From Allobosea sp. TND4EK4 (lineage in GTDB: Bacteria > Pseudomonadota > Alphaproteobacteria > Rhizobiales > Beijerinckiaceae): DNA of 64,000 nt. Below the pieces are notes generated by a model that was not told the origin of the DNA, did no database searches, and was given only the letters and a program-made list of their open reading frames with translations. Position 1 is the stretch's first letter. Every line of letters starts with the position of its first letter. Location: positions 1 to 64,000 of the forward strand of contig NZ_FTMO01000012.1 in the NCBI RefSeq assembly GCF_900156025.1, read 5' to 3'. Made by a program: the position numbers and the translations under genes. Positions 36,605-45,355 of this stretch are shown here, piece after piece.

Positions 36605-37645
36605 ATGTCCCATCTCGTCCTCGAAGGACTCGGCAAATCCTATGGCAGTGCCGTCGCGGTCGAGGGTATCGACCTGTCGGTGGCGCGCGGCGAGTTCATC
36701 TCGCTGCTCGGCCCCTCCGGCTGCGGCAAGACCACGACGCTGCAGATGATCGCCGGCTTCGTGCCGGTGGATCGCGGCCGCATCCTGCTCGACGGCGCCG
36801 ATCTCGCAGCGGTGCCGCCGGCAAAACGCGGGCTCGGCATCGTCTTCCAGAGCTATGCGCTGTTCCCGCACATGACGGTGGCGGAGAACATCGCCTTCGG
36901 GCTTGAGATGCGCGATGTTCCGAAGGCGGAGCGCGAGAGCCGCACCCTGGAGGTGATGGCGCTGGTCGGGCTCAAGGGCTTCGCCGATCGCTATCCGCGG
37001 CGGATGTCCGGCGGGCAGCAGCAGCGCGTGGCTCTGGCCCGCGCGCTGGTGATCAAGCCCTCGCTGCTGCTCCTCGACGAGCCGCTCTCCAATCTCGACG
37101 CCAAGCTGCGCGAGGAGATGCAAGGCGAACTGCGGCAGATCCAGCGCTCGATCGGCACCACGACCATCCTCGTCACCCATGACCAGCACGAGGCGATGGC
37201 GCTCTCCGACCGGATCGTGGTGATGAACCAGGGGCGTGTCGAGCAGATCGGCGCGCCCGACACCGTCTATGACCGGCCGCAGACCAGCTTCGTCGCGAAC
37301 TTCCTGGGGAAGACCAATCTCCTCGCGGCGGTCGCGGACGGGTCGGGGCACGTCGCGGTCGACGGGTTCCGCATCGCGCTGCCCGGCGCGGCGGCCGGCC
37401 CGATCTCGCTGGCGGTGCGGCCGGAGCGGCTTGTCCTCGCGGAAGCGGGGCAGGGATTCTCCGCCCGGATCACCAACCGGGTCTTCCAGGGCGCGCATTG
37501 GCTGCTCTCGGCCGAAAGCGCGGCGGGCGCGCTGCTGCTGACCCGCGCCAATGACGGCCGGGCCGTGCCGGCCGAGGGCGACACCGTCGCGGTCAGCTTC
37601 GCTCCGGCCGACGCTTCGCTGATCTCCGAGAGGCCGAGCCCATGA
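36605..37645 (+). CDS. ABC transporter ATP-binding protein, PotA type
   Basis: 346 residues. Walker A GPSGCGKT at 36-43, Q-loop near FQSYALFPHM, signature MSGGQQQRV near 134, Walker B LLLLDEPLSNLD, and H-loop LVTHDQHEA. The C-terminal ~110 residues (after NFLGKTNLL) form the TOBE regulatory domain found in PotA/FbpC-type ATPases. It energises import through the two permeases that follow. It overlaps the first permease by four bases (ATGA). Confidence 0.94.
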   Translation: MSHLVLEGLGKSYGSAVAVEGIDLSVARGEFISLLGPSGCGKTTTLQMIAGFVPVDRGRILLDGADLAAVPPAKRGLGIVFQSYALFPHMTVAENIAFGLEMRDVPKAERESRTLEVMALVGLKGFADRYPRRMSGGQQQRVALARALVIKPSLLLLDEPLSNLDAKLREEMQGELRQIQRSIGTTTILVTHDQHEAMALSDRIVVMNQGRVEQIGAPDTVYDRPQTSFVANFLGKTNLLAAVADGSGHVAVDGFRIALPGAAAGPISLAVRPERLVLAEAGQGFSARITNRVFQGAHWLLSAESAAGALLLTRANDGRAVPAEGDTVAVSFAPADASLISERPSP

Positions 37646-38508
37646 GCCCGGCCGCGAGCGAGCGCGCCGCCCCCTATTGGCTCACCGGCCCGGCGCTGCT
37701 GGTCTTCCTCGGGCTGGTGCTGATCCCGCTCGGGATGACGGTGCTGCTCTCCTTCTACGACTGGGGCCAGTACAAGGGCATCGTCCCGGAATTCACGCTG
37801 AAGAACTGGCGCGAGGTCGCCACCGATTCCTATTTCCTCGAGATATTCCTGCGCACCTTCCGCATCGCGATCCTGGTGACGCTGCTCTCGATCATGATCG
37901 GCGTGCCGGAGGCCTATATCCTCAACCGCATGTCGCCGGGCTGGCGCAGCATGTGCCTGCTGGCCGTCATCGGGCCGCTGCTGGTTTCGGTGGTGGCGCG
38001 CACGCTCGGCTGGGCGCTGCTGCTGGGCCCGAACGGGCTGGTCAACCAGGGCCTGATCGCAATCGGGCTGATCGGCACGCCGCTGGAATTCATGTTCACG
38101 GAGACCGGCGTCGTGGTGGCACTGACGCATGTGCTGATCCCCTTCATGATTCTCGCGGTCTGGGCCTCGCTGCAGCGGCTCGATCCGCAGATCGAGAACG
38201 CAGCGTCGTCGCTCGGCGCCGGCTTCGTGACGATCTGGCGGCGGGTGATCCTGCCGCAGATCGTGCCGGGCATCCTGTCGGGCTCGATCATCGTCTTCGC
38301 GCTCGCCGCCAGCGCCTTCGCCTCCCCCGCGATCATCGGCGGCCGGCGGCTGAAAGTCGCGGCGACGCTCGCCTATGACGAGTTCCTCAACACGCTGAAC
38401 TGGCCGCTGGGCGCCGCCGTCGCCGTGCTGCTGCTTGTCGCTCTCGTCGCGATCATCGTCGGCTCGAACCGGCTGATCGAGCGGCGCTACGCGCAGGTGT
38501 TCGAATGA
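37642..38508 (+). CDS. ABC transporter permease, PotB type
   Basis: 288 residues with six membrane segments. An N-terminal helix (LTGPALLVFLGLVLIPLGMTVLLSFY) is followed by the cytoplasmic EAA-like loop AASSLGAGFVTIWRRVILPQIVPG that docks on the ATPase. It belongs to the binding-protein-dependent permease family of polyamine/opine importers. Translation is coupled to the ATPase gene, and the second permease starts 11 bp downstream. Confidence 0.93.
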   Translation: MSPAASERAAPYWLTGPALLVFLGLVLIPLGMTVLLSFYDWGQYKGIVPEFTLKNWREVATDSYFLEIFLRTFRIAILVTLLSIMIGVPEAYILNRMSPGWRSMCLLAVIGPLLVSVVARTLGWALLLGPNGLVNQGLIAIGLIGTPLEFMFTETGVVVALTHVLIPFMILAVWASLQRLDPQIENAASSLGAGFVTIWRRVILPQIVPGILSGSIIVFALAASAFASPAIIGGRRLKVAATLAYDEFLNTLNWPLGAAVAVLLLVALVAIIVGSNRLIERRYAQVFE

Positions 38509-38518
38509 GGCGGTTCCG

Positions 38519-39319
38519 ATGACACGCAACGGCCCCCTCGCCTGCGCCTTCCACCTCGCCTTCATCGTCTTCATGCTGGCGCCGCTGGCGATCGTCTGCA
38601 TCGTCGCCTTCACGCCGGAGGGCTATCTTTCCCTGCCGACGCGGGGGCCCAGCCTGCGCTGGTTCAAGGCGATCCTGGGCTATCCGGAGTTCCTGCGCGC
38701 CTTCCGGGATTCGCTGTGGCTGGCCGCCCTGTCCTCGACCATCGCGATCGGCCTTGCCGTTCCGGCGGCCCTGGCCATCGCGCGCTATCGCTTTCCGGGC
38801 CGCGAGGCGATGACGGCGCTGTTCATGTCGCCGCTGATGGTGCCGCATGTCGTGCTCGGCATCGCCTTCCTGCGCTTCTTCACCCAGATCGGGCTGTCGG
38901 GCAGCTTCACCGGTCTGGTGCTGAGCCATGTCATCGTGATCCTGCCCTTCGCGCTCAGGCTGGTGCTGGCCGCCTCCTACGGGATCGACCGGCGCATCGA
39001 GCATGCGGCGACCTCGCTGGGTGCCGGCACCGCGACCGTGTTCCGGCGCATCACGCTGCCGCTGATCCTGCCGGGTGTCGTCTCGGGCTGGCTCCTGGCT
39101 GCGATCAACTCCTTCGACGAGGTCACGATGACGGTGTTCATCGCCTCGCCGGCGACCACCACCCTCCCCGTCCGGATGTTCCTCTACATCCAGGACAATA
39201 TCGACCCGCTGATCGCGGCCGTCTCGGCCTGCCTGATCGCGCTGACGGCCCTGATGCTGCTGGCGCTGGACAGGCTCTTCGGGCTCGACCGGCTCTTCGT
39301 CGGGACAGGAAAAGGCTGA
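38519..39319 (+). CDS. ABC transporter permease, PotC type
   Basis: 266 residues with six membrane segments. The EAA loop is AATSLGAGTATVFRRITLPLILPG, and the LPFALRLVLAASYGID segment precedes it. It completes a full SBP-ATPase-permease-permease importer with the three genes upstream. The next gene, an FAD oxidoreductase, starts 10 bp downstream, so transport and catabolism look co-transcribed. Confidence 0.93.
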   Translation: MTRNGPLACAFHLAFIVFMLAPLAIVCIVAFTPEGYLSLPTRGPSLRWFKAILGYPEFLRAFRDSLWLAALSSTIAIGLAVPAALAIARYRFPGREAMTALFMSPLMVPHVVLGIAFLRFFTQIGLSGSFTGLVLSHVIVILPFALRLVLAASYGIDRRIEHAATSLGAGTATVFRRITLPLILPGVVSGWLLAAINSFDEVTMTVFIASPATTTLPVRMFLYIQDNIDPLIAAVSACLIALTALMLLALDRLFGLDRLFVGTGKG

Positions 39320-39328
39320 GCAGAACCC

Positions 39329-40459
39329 GTGTCTTCCCGATTTCCCCATGAGCCCGACGTGGTCGTGATCGGCGGCGGCGTCGTCGGCGGAGCGATCGCG
39401 CTGGGGCTCGCGCGCAGCGGCGCCAGCGTCGCCATCCTCGACGAGGGCGACGACGCCTTCCGCGCCTCGCGCGGCAATTTCGCGCTGGTCTGGGTGCAGT
39501 CCAAGGGCTTCGGCATGCCCGAATACGCCATCTGGTCGCGGCGCTCGGCTGATGACTGGAACGGGCTCGCCGGCATCCTGAAGGCCGAGAGCGGCATAGA
39601 CGTCGCCCACAGCCAGCCCGGCGGCTTCATGCTCTGCCTGTCGGATGACGAGCTGCAGACGCGCGTGGATGGGATGCGGCGCCTCCACAACCAGGAGACG
39701 ATGACGAACTTCACCTATGAGGTGCTCGACCATGCCGAGACCAAGCGCCGCCTGCCGGCGATCGGCAAGGACGTGGTCGGGGCGCTCTACTCCCCCCATG
39801 ATGGGCATGTGAACTCGCTGAAGCTGTTCCGGGCGTTGCGCGAGGCCTGCGTGCGACGCGGCGTGGCCTATCGGCCGAACAGCGCGGTCGAGACGATCGA
39901 GCCGCGCGAGGGCGGCTTTTCGATCCGCGGCGCGTGGGGCGAAATCCGCACCGGCCGCGTCGTGCTCTGCGCCGGGCTTGGCAATGCGAGGCTCGCCCCC
40001 ATGGTCGGGCTCGACGCGCCGGTGAAGCCGAGCAAGGGCCAGGTGATCGTCACCGAGAAGACCGAGCCCTTCCTGCACAACCCGATGGTGACGGTGCGCC
40101 AGACCGACGAGGGCGGGGTCATGATCGGCGACAGCCAGGAGGATCGCGGCTTCGACACGATCGTGCGCCAGCCGATCCTCTCGGTCATGGCCGAGCGCGC
40201 GGTCAGGATGTTCCCGCGCCTCGCCGGGCTCAACGTCGTGCGGACATGGTCCGCGCTGCGGGTGATGAGCCCGGACGGCTTCCCGATCTACGACCAGTCC
40301 CTGAGCCATCCAGGCGCCTTCGTCGTCACCTGCCATTCCGGCGTGACGCTCGCCGCCAACCATGTCCTGACCCTCGCCCCCGCCATTCTCGCCGGCACGC
40401 TGCCGGATGCGGTCGCGAGCTTTTCCGCGAGGAGGTTCCATGTTCCGGCCCATGCGTGA
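39329..40459 (+). CDS. FAD-dependent amine/D-amino-acid-type oxidoreductase (DAO family)
   Basis: 376 residues from GTG 39329. Dinucleotide-binding VVVIGGGVVGGAIALGLARSG spans about 11-31. It belongs to the DadA/ThiO/sarcosine-oxidase-beta group: RTWSALRVMSPDGFPIYDQS and CHSGVTLAANHVL are the C-terminal FAD contacts. Similar proteins are the B subunit of opine oxidases and HcnC. Its end overlaps the ferredoxin-like gene by 20 bp. With the next three genes it forms a set with two DAO-type subunits, of which this is the first. Substrate is probably the imported amine or N-substituted amino acid. Confidence 0.87.
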   Translation: MSSRFPHEPDVVVIGGGVVGGAIALGLARSGASVAILDEGDDAFRASRGNFALVWVQSKGFGMPEYAIWSRRSADDWNGLAGILKAESGIDVAHSQPGGFMLCLSDDELQTRVDGMRRLHNQETMTNFTYEVLDHAETKRRLPAIGKDVVGALYSPHDGHVNSLKLFRALREACVRRGVAYRPNSAVETIEPREGGFSIRGAWGEIRTGRVVLCAGLGNARLAPMVGLDAPVKPSKGQVIVTEKTEPFLHNPMVTVRQTDEGGVMIGDSQEDRGFDTIVRQPILSVMAERAVRMFPRLAGLNVVRTWSALRVMSPDGFPIYDQSLSHPGAFVVTCHSGVTLAANHVLTLAPAILAGTLPDAVASFSARRFHVPAHA

Positions 40460-40748
40460 GCGGGCGGCCTCGGCCACGCTTGCCTTCAGCTTCGATGGCC
40501 AGCCGCTGACGGGGCGCGCGGGCGACACGGTTGCCGCCGCGCTGCTCGCCAACGGCATCGTCGCCTGCCGCGAGACGCCGGTCTCGGGAAGCCCGCGCGC
40601 GCCCTATTGCCTGATGGGCGTGTGCTTCGAATGCCTGGTGGTGATCGACGGTGTCGGCAATCGGCAGGGCTGCCTCGTGCCGCTCGCCGAGGGCATGCGG
40701 ATCGAAACGCAGCATGGCCGCCGCCAGTTCGGGGAGGATGCGGCGTGA
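40440..40748 (+). CDS. Small (2Fe-2S) subunit, HcnA / opine-oxidase type
   Basis: 102 residues from ATG 40440. Four cysteines C57, C62, C65 and C78 in the pattern CLMGVCFEC...GC match the ferredoxin-like gamma subunits of hydrogen cyanide synthase (HcnA) and opine oxidases. The N-terminal part LAFSFDGQPLTGRAGDTVAAALLANG is the conserved lead-in. It overlaps the gene before it by 20 bp and the one after it by four (GTGA). It would relay electrons between the flavin subunits. Confidence 0.9.
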   Translation: MFRPMRERAASATLAFSFDGQPLTGRAGDTVAAALLANGIVACRETPVSGSPRAPYCLMGVCFECLVVIDGVGNRQGCLVPLAEGMRIETQHGRRQFGEDAA

Positions 40749-42199
40749 TCGCGATCGACGACATCTCCGCGCTCTCTTCGCATTACGATCTGGTGGTGGT
40801 CGGCGCCGGCCCGGCCGGGCTTTCGGCCGCCGCGCGCGCCGCCGATCTCGGTCTCTCCGTGCTGCTCGCCGACGAGAACCCGGCACCCGGTGGACAGATC
40901 TATCGCGCGGTGACGACGACGCCCGTCGTGCAACGCGACATCCTGGGGGAGGATTACTGGCTCGGTGCCGGGATTGCCGCACGCTTCGAGCGGAGCGTGG
41001 CCAGCTATGCCGCACGCTGCACCGTCTGGGCGCTCGGCCCGGACGAAACCTCGCCGGGCGCCTTCGAGCTCGGCCTGTCACTGGGCAGCAAGGCCCGCAT
41101 GATCTCGGCCGCGCAGGTGATCCTCGCCACGGGCGCGCAGGAGCGGCCTTTCCCGATCCCGGGCTGGACGCTGCCCGGCGTGATGACGGCCGGCGCCGCG
41201 CAGATCGCGCTGAAATCCGCCGGCATCGTGCCGGCCGGACGCACCGCGATCGCAGGCTGCGGCCCGCTGCTCTATCTGCTGGCCGGCCAACTGGCGGCTG
41301 CTGGCACCGAGATCGTCGCCGTGCTCGACACCACGCCGCGCGCGAACTGGGCCAAGGCGCTGGCCGCCCTGCCCGACTTCCTGCGCTCGCCCTATCTCGC
41401 CAAGGGGCTGAAGCTGATGGCGAAGGCGCGGCGGAGCCTGCGCTTCGTCTCCGGCGTGACGGGCCTCGCGGCGCAGGGGGACCGGCAGCTCTCCGGCGTC
41501 AGGATCGTCCGGGGCAGCACGGCCGAAACGCTGGCCTGCGACACGCTGCTGTTGCACCAGGGCGTGATCCCGAGCGTCAATCTCGCCAGCGCGGCCGGCT
41601 GCGCGCTGGATTTCGATGAAACGCAGCACGCCTTCGTCCCGCGCGTCGACGCGTGGTTCGCCTCCTCCGTCGGGGGCATCGCCATTGCCGGCGATGGGGC
41701 CGGCATCGGCGGGGCCGAGAGCGCCGCGCTGCGCGGCGAGATCGCCGCCTTCGACGCCGCACGAAAGCTCGGCCGGCTGAGCGAGGCCGAGCGTGACCGG
41801 CAGGCCGCGCCATTTCAGGCAGAGCTGACACGCCGTCTGCGCGGGCGCCGCTTCCTCGACCTGCTCTACAAGCCCGCCGCGCAATTCCTCGCGCCGCCGG
41901 CCGACGAGACCATCGTCTGCCGCTGCGAGGAGGTCACCGCCGGGCAGGTTCGCGATGCGGCGAGCCGGCTCGGCGTGACCGGCCCCAACCAGATGAAGGC
42001 CTTCCTGCGCTGCGGCATGGGCCCCTGCCAGGGCCGGCTCTGCGGGCCGACCGTGGTCGAGCTCATCGCGCAGACGCGCGGGACGACGCCGGCCGAGACC
42101 GGCTACTACCGGCTGCGGCCGCCGGTGAAGCCGGTGACCCTCGCCGAACTCGCCGCCCTGCCGCCGACGGACGAGGCCACCAAGGCAGTGGTGCGGTGA
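40745..42199 (+). CDS. FAD/NAD(P)-binding oxidoreductase, HcnB / opine-oxidase subunit A type
   Basis: 484 residues from GTG 40745, overlapping the ferredoxin-like stop. Two Rossmann motifs: VVVGAGPAGLSAAARAADLG at the N-terminus and the second around GRTAIAGCGPLLYLLAGQL. The C-terminal BFD-like segment has C392, C394, C423 and C428 (CRCEEV, then LRCGMGPCQG), expected to bind another 2Fe-2S cluster. The architecture matches OoxA/HcnB. It probably accepts electrons from the DAO-type subunit and passes them towards the respiratory chain. Confidence 0.9.
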   Translation: MIAIDDISALSSHYDLVVVGAGPAGLSAAARAADLGLSVLLADENPAPGGQIYRAVTTTPVVQRDILGEDYWLGAGIAARFERSVASYAARCTVWALGPDETSPGAFELGLSLGSKARMISAAQVILATGAQERPFPIPGWTLPGVMTAGAAQIALKSAGIVPAGRTAIAGCGPLLYLLAGQLAAAGTEIVAVLDTTPRANWAKALAALPDFLRSPYLAKGLKLMAKARRSLRFVSGVTGLAAQGDRQLSGVRIVRGSTAETLACDTLLLHQGVIPSVNLASAAGCALDFDETQHAFVPRVDAWFASSVGGIAIAGDGAGIGGAESAALRGEIAAFDAARKLGRLSEAERDRQAAPFQAELTRRLRGRRFLDLLYKPAAQFLAPPADETIVCRCEEVTAGQVRDAASRLGVTGPNQMKAFLRCGMGPCQGRLCGPTVVELIAQTRGTTPAETGYYRLRPPVKPVTLAELAALPPTDEATKAVVR

Positions 42200-43347
42200 G
42201 CCAGCTGGGCAACAGCGCCGATGTCATCGTCATCGGCGCGGGAATCCATGGCTGCTCGACGGCGCTGCATTGTGCCTTGCGCGGGCTCTCGGTCATCCTG
42301 ATCGAGAAGGACCATGCCGGGCGCCACGCCTCCGGCGTCAACGCAGGAGGGGTGCGCCAGCTTGCGCGCCATGTCGCCGAAATTCCGCTGTCCAATGCCT
42401 CGATGGCGCTCTGGCACGACATCGAAAACCTGGTGGACGACGATTGCGGCTTCACCTCGGACGGGCAGGTTCTGGTCGCCGAGGACGAGGCCGATCTGGC
42501 GCAATGCCGTGCCCGGGTCGACGACCTCAACCTGCGCGGCTTCCATCATGAAGAGATGATCGACGCCAAGGAGCTGCGCGAGATCGTGCCCGCCGTTTCC
42601 GAGACCTGCCCCGGCGGCGTGATCTCCCGGCGCGACGGCGCGGCCATCCCCTTGCGCGCGACACAGGCCTTCAAGCGGAAGGCGCAGAGCCTCGGCGTCG
42701 ATGTGCGCGAAGGGGTCAAGGTCACGAAGGTCGAGCCGGACGGCGCCCATTGGCGCGTCGTGACCGATGCCGGCAACCTGGTGGCGCCGCGCATCGTCAA
42801 CGCGGCAGGCGCCTGGGCCGACCGCATCGCGGCCGATCTCGGCGAGCCGGTGCCGCTGGAGGTGATCGCACCGATGCTGTCGATCACCGCGGCGCTGCCG
42901 GCCTTCATCAAGCCGGTGGTGATCCTGCGCGGGCGCAAGCTCTCCTTCAAGCAGTTCGGCAACGGCACGGTGCTGATCGGCGGCGGCTATCTCGGCCGCG
43001 CCATCCGCGACGAAAACCGCACGATCCTCGACTGGCACAAGCTCGCGAGCAATGTCCGCACCGTCTGGGAGCTGTTCCCGATCATGCGCGGCGCCCCGAT
43101 CGTGCGGTCCTGGGCCGGCATCGAGGCGCGCATGCCGGACGATCTGCCGGTGTTCGGCCGCAGCGCCCGGCATGAGGGCGTCTATCACCAGTTCGGCTTC
43201 TCGGCCCATGGCTTCCAGCTCGGTCCCGGCGCCGGGGCGGTGATGGCCGAGATCATCGCGACCGGCCGCTCCAACGTGCCGATCGATGGGCTCGGTATTG
43301 CGCGGTTTGCCACGCAGGCCGGGAGCGCTGCCCACAGTGCTCGCTGA
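42196..43347 (+). CDS. FAD-dependent oxidoreductase, HcnC / opine-oxidase subunit B type
   Basis: 383 residues from GTG 42196 with a GTGA overlap. FAD-binding VIVIGAGIHGCSTALHCALRG is N-terminal. GRHASGVNAGGVRQLARH matches the S-G-x-N-x-G-x-x-R segment of sarcosine-oxidase-beta and OoxB proteins, and YHQFGFSAHGFQLGPGAG closes the FAD site. It is the second DAO-type subunit in the operon and the one in canonical position after the HcnA/HcnB pair. A 99-bp palindromic repeat lies between it and the ridA-like gene. Confidence 0.9.
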   Translation: MSQLGNSADVIVIGAGIHGCSTALHCALRGLSVILIEKDHAGRHASGVNAGGVRQLARHVAEIPLSNASMALWHDIENLVDDDCGFTSDGQVLVAEDEADLAQCRARVDDLNLRGFHHEEMIDAKELREIVPAVSETCPGGVISRRDGAAIPLRATQAFKRKAQSLGVDVREGVKVTKVEPDGAHWRVVTDAGNLVAPRIVNAAGAWADRIAADLGEPVPLEVIAPMLSITAALPAFIKPVVILRGRKLSFKQFGNGTVLIGGGYLGRAIRDENRTILDWHKLASNVRTVWELFPIMRGAPIVRSWAGIEARMPDDLPVFGRSARHEGVYHQFGFSAHGFQLGPGAGAVMAEIIATGRSNVPIDGLGIARFATQAGSAAHSAR

Positions 43348-43355
43348 CCGCCGCC

Positions 43356-43454
43356 GTCATCCCGGGCGGTCGCAGGGAGACCCGCGGCCCATGCCGGAAC
43401 TGTTCAGGAATGGATCCCGGATCGGCGCCCCTGACGCGACTTGTCCGGGATGAC
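43356..43454. repeat. 99-bp dispersed palindromic repeat, copy 1
   Basis: The element starts GTCATCCCGGGC and ends GTCCGGGATGAC, so its ends are inverted repeats of each other. Its reverse complement matches the element at 61639-61737 along its whole length with scattered differences (for example the central GGATCCAT...TGAAC...GTTCCGGCA). The two copies are the same length and opposite in orientation. It sits between the opine-oxidase-like genes and ridA. Confidence 0.8.
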
Positions 43455-43499
43455 CCTGGATTCCGACGAACACACTTTGTCCAAGCAGGAGAGAAGACA

Positions 43500-43844
43500 A
43501 TGACCATCAAGCGCAGCATCAAGACCCCGATCCAGAACCGCGTCGTCGAGACCGGCAATCTGGTCTTTGTCGGCGGCGTCATCGCCGACGACACGACGCA
43601 AGGCATGGGCAAGCAGACCGAGAACATCCTCGGCAAGATCGAAGGCTATCTCGGCGAGGTCGGGCTCGACCGCAAGGCGATCGTCGCCGCGCAGATCTTC
43701 GTCACCGATCTCTCGGTCAAGAAGGAGATGGATGCGGCCTGGACCGGCTTCTTCGGCGAGGAGATGCCGACCCGCGCCACGGTCGGCGTCGCCGATCTCG
43801 GCGGCGGCGCGATGATCGAGGTGGTGGTCACCGCCGCCCGCTGA
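43500..43844 (+). CDS. RidA (YjgF/YER057c/UK114) family protein
   Basis: 114 residues from ATG 43500 with GGAGAGAAG upstream. Family features: an N-terminal strand NLVFVGGVIADD, the middle segment TENILGKIEGYLGEVGL, and the substrate-carboxylate-binding arginine R92 in PTRATVGVADL with E107 near the C-terminus. RidA proteins hydrolyse 2-imino acids or enamines to oxoacids and ammonia. Directly downstream of flavin amine oxidases, it would clear the reactive imine product. Its stop is only 13 bp from the end of the converging hydantoinase gene. Confidence 0.9.
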   Translation: MTIKRSIKTPIQNRVVETGNLVFVGGVIADDTTQGMGKQTENILGKIEGYLGEVGLDRKAIVAAQIFVTDLSVKKEMDAAWTGFFGEEMPTRATVGVADLGGGAMIEVVVTAAR

Positions 43845-43857
43845 CCGCGCGCAGCGC

Positions 43858-45339
43858 CTACAGGAGCTCGGCCCCGAAATTGCGGGCCGGGTCCATCTCC
43901 GCGACGAGGCGCCCGGTCGGGCGCGCCGCCCAGCCGCCGCGGCGCGCCAGCCAGCGGCCACTGCCGGGGCTGGCTTTCACCGCGCCATCGGCGACGACCT
44001 CCCGGCCGCGCACGAGCACGGTTTCGGGCCAGCCCGTGATGCGGCGCCCCGCAAAGGGGGTGAAGCCCGTCCGGTCGTGCATCATCGCATCGGAGAGCGT
44101 GACCTCGCGGCACGGATCCCAGATCGCGAGATCGGCGTCGTAACCCGGCAGCAGCGCGCCCTTGCCGGGCAGGTTGTAGATCTGGGCCGGCGCCGTCGCG
44201 GTCAGCTGAACGAAGGCGTCGAGGCCACGCCCTGCGAATTCCGGCCGCGCCTGCGAGACCATGGCGTCGAAGAGCAGCGGCAGGCGCGTTTCCAGGCCCG
44301 GCAGACCGTTGGCGATCTGCTTGAAATTCGGGTTTGGCCCGGCCGAAAGCTTGCCCGTCTCGTCGAAGCGATAGGGCGCATGGTCAGAGGAGACGGTCTG
44401 GAGATCGCCCAGCGCCAGCCCCTGCCAAAGCGCCTCCTGATCGTCGGTCTCGCGCGGCGGCGGCGAGCACATCCATTTCGCGCCTTCCAGCCCCGGCTTG
44501 CCGAGGTCTTCCCTGGTCAGGAAGAGATATTGCGGGCAGGTCTCGGCGAAGATCTTCAAGCCGCGCCCGCGCGCCTCGCGCACGGCCCTGACGCCCTCGC
44601 GGGTCGAAACGTGGAAGATCATCACCGGCTGGTCGAGCAGTTCGGAGGCTGCGATCAGCCGGTTGAAGGCCTCCGCTTCCGAAAGGCGCGGATGGCTGAC
44701 GCCGTGATATCTCGGCGCGACATAGCCCTTCTCGACCAGGCGCCGCGCCATCCAGGCGATCATGCCGTGGTTCTCGGCGTGGACGCAGACCAGCGCGCCG
44801 TTCTCGCGCGCCGACAGCAGCAGGTCGAGCAGCGGCTCGTCGTCCACCTTGATCAGATCGTAGGTCATGAAGACCTTGATCGAGGCATGCCCCTCGGCGA
44901 TCAGCGCCGGCAGGTCGGTCTCCAGCGTCTTGCGGTCGGGATTGGCGACGATCAGGTGGAAGGCGTAGTCGATCATCGCGCCGCGCCGGGCGAGCGCGGA
45001 ATAGTCGTCGACGACCTTGCGCAGATCGAGCCCGCGATGCTGGGCGGCGAAGGAGATCAGCGTCGTGGTGCCGCCGAACGCGGCGGAGGCGGTGGCGCTC
45101 TCGAAGCTGTCGGCATTGAGCAGGCCGCCGGCCGAGACCTGCTCGACATGGGCGTGGGTGTCGACCCCGCCGGGCAGGACGAGCTTGCCGGTCGCGTCGA
45201 TCTCCCGCGCCGCCGGCCCGAGGCCGAGGCCGAGCGCGGCGACCTTGCCGTCCTTCACCGCGAGATCGGCCACAAAGCTGCCGGTGGCGCTGCCGATGGT
45301 GCCGCCGCGGATGAGCAGGTCATAGGGGGTCGTCGTCAT
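43858..45339 (-). CDS. hydA: D-hydantoinase / dihydropyrimidinase
   Basis: 493 residues. All residues of the binuclear metal site are present: H62 and H64 in VDTHAHVEQ, the carbamylated lysine K155 in SIKVFMTYD, H188 in HAENHG, H243 in FHVST, and D319 in SSDHAPY. It opens 5-monosubstituted hydantoins (or dihydropyrimidines) to N-carbamoyl-D-amino acids in the cytosol. It lies 16 bp after the racemase gene. The presence of a D-carbamoylase and racemase next to it favours the hydantoin role over pyrimidine breakdown. Confidence 0.93.
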   Translation of the reverse strand: MTTTPYDLLIRGGTIGSATGSFVADLAVKDGKVAALGLGLGPAAREIDATGKLVLPGGVDTHAHVEQVSAGGLLNADSFESATASAAFGGTTTLISFAAQHRGLDLRKVVDDYSALARRGAMIDYAFHLIVANPDRKTLETDLPALIAEGHASIKVFMTYDLIKVDDEPLLDLLLSARENGALVCVHAENHGMIAWMARRLVEKGYVAPRYHGVSHPRLSEAEAFNRLIAASELLDQPVMIFHVSTREGVRAVREARGRGLKIFAETCPQYLFLTREDLGKPGLEGAKWMCSPPPRETDDQEALWQGLALGDLQTVSSDHAPYRFDETGKLSAGPNPNFKQIANGLPGLETRLPLLFDAMVSQARPEFAGRGLDAFVQLTATAPAQIYNLPGKGALLPGYDADLAIWDPCREVTLSDAMMHDRTGFTPFAGRRITGWPETVLVRGREVVADGAVKASPGSGRWLARRGGWAARPTGRLVAEMDPARNFGAELL

Positions 45340-45355
45340 CTCGTTCGTCCTCGCT

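Noticed and set aside
38453..40558. 701-residue minus-strand open frame
   Set aside because: Antisense to the PotC-type permease and the FAD oxidoreductase; no signal peptide, motif or ribosome binding site, and the opposite strand has clear domains.
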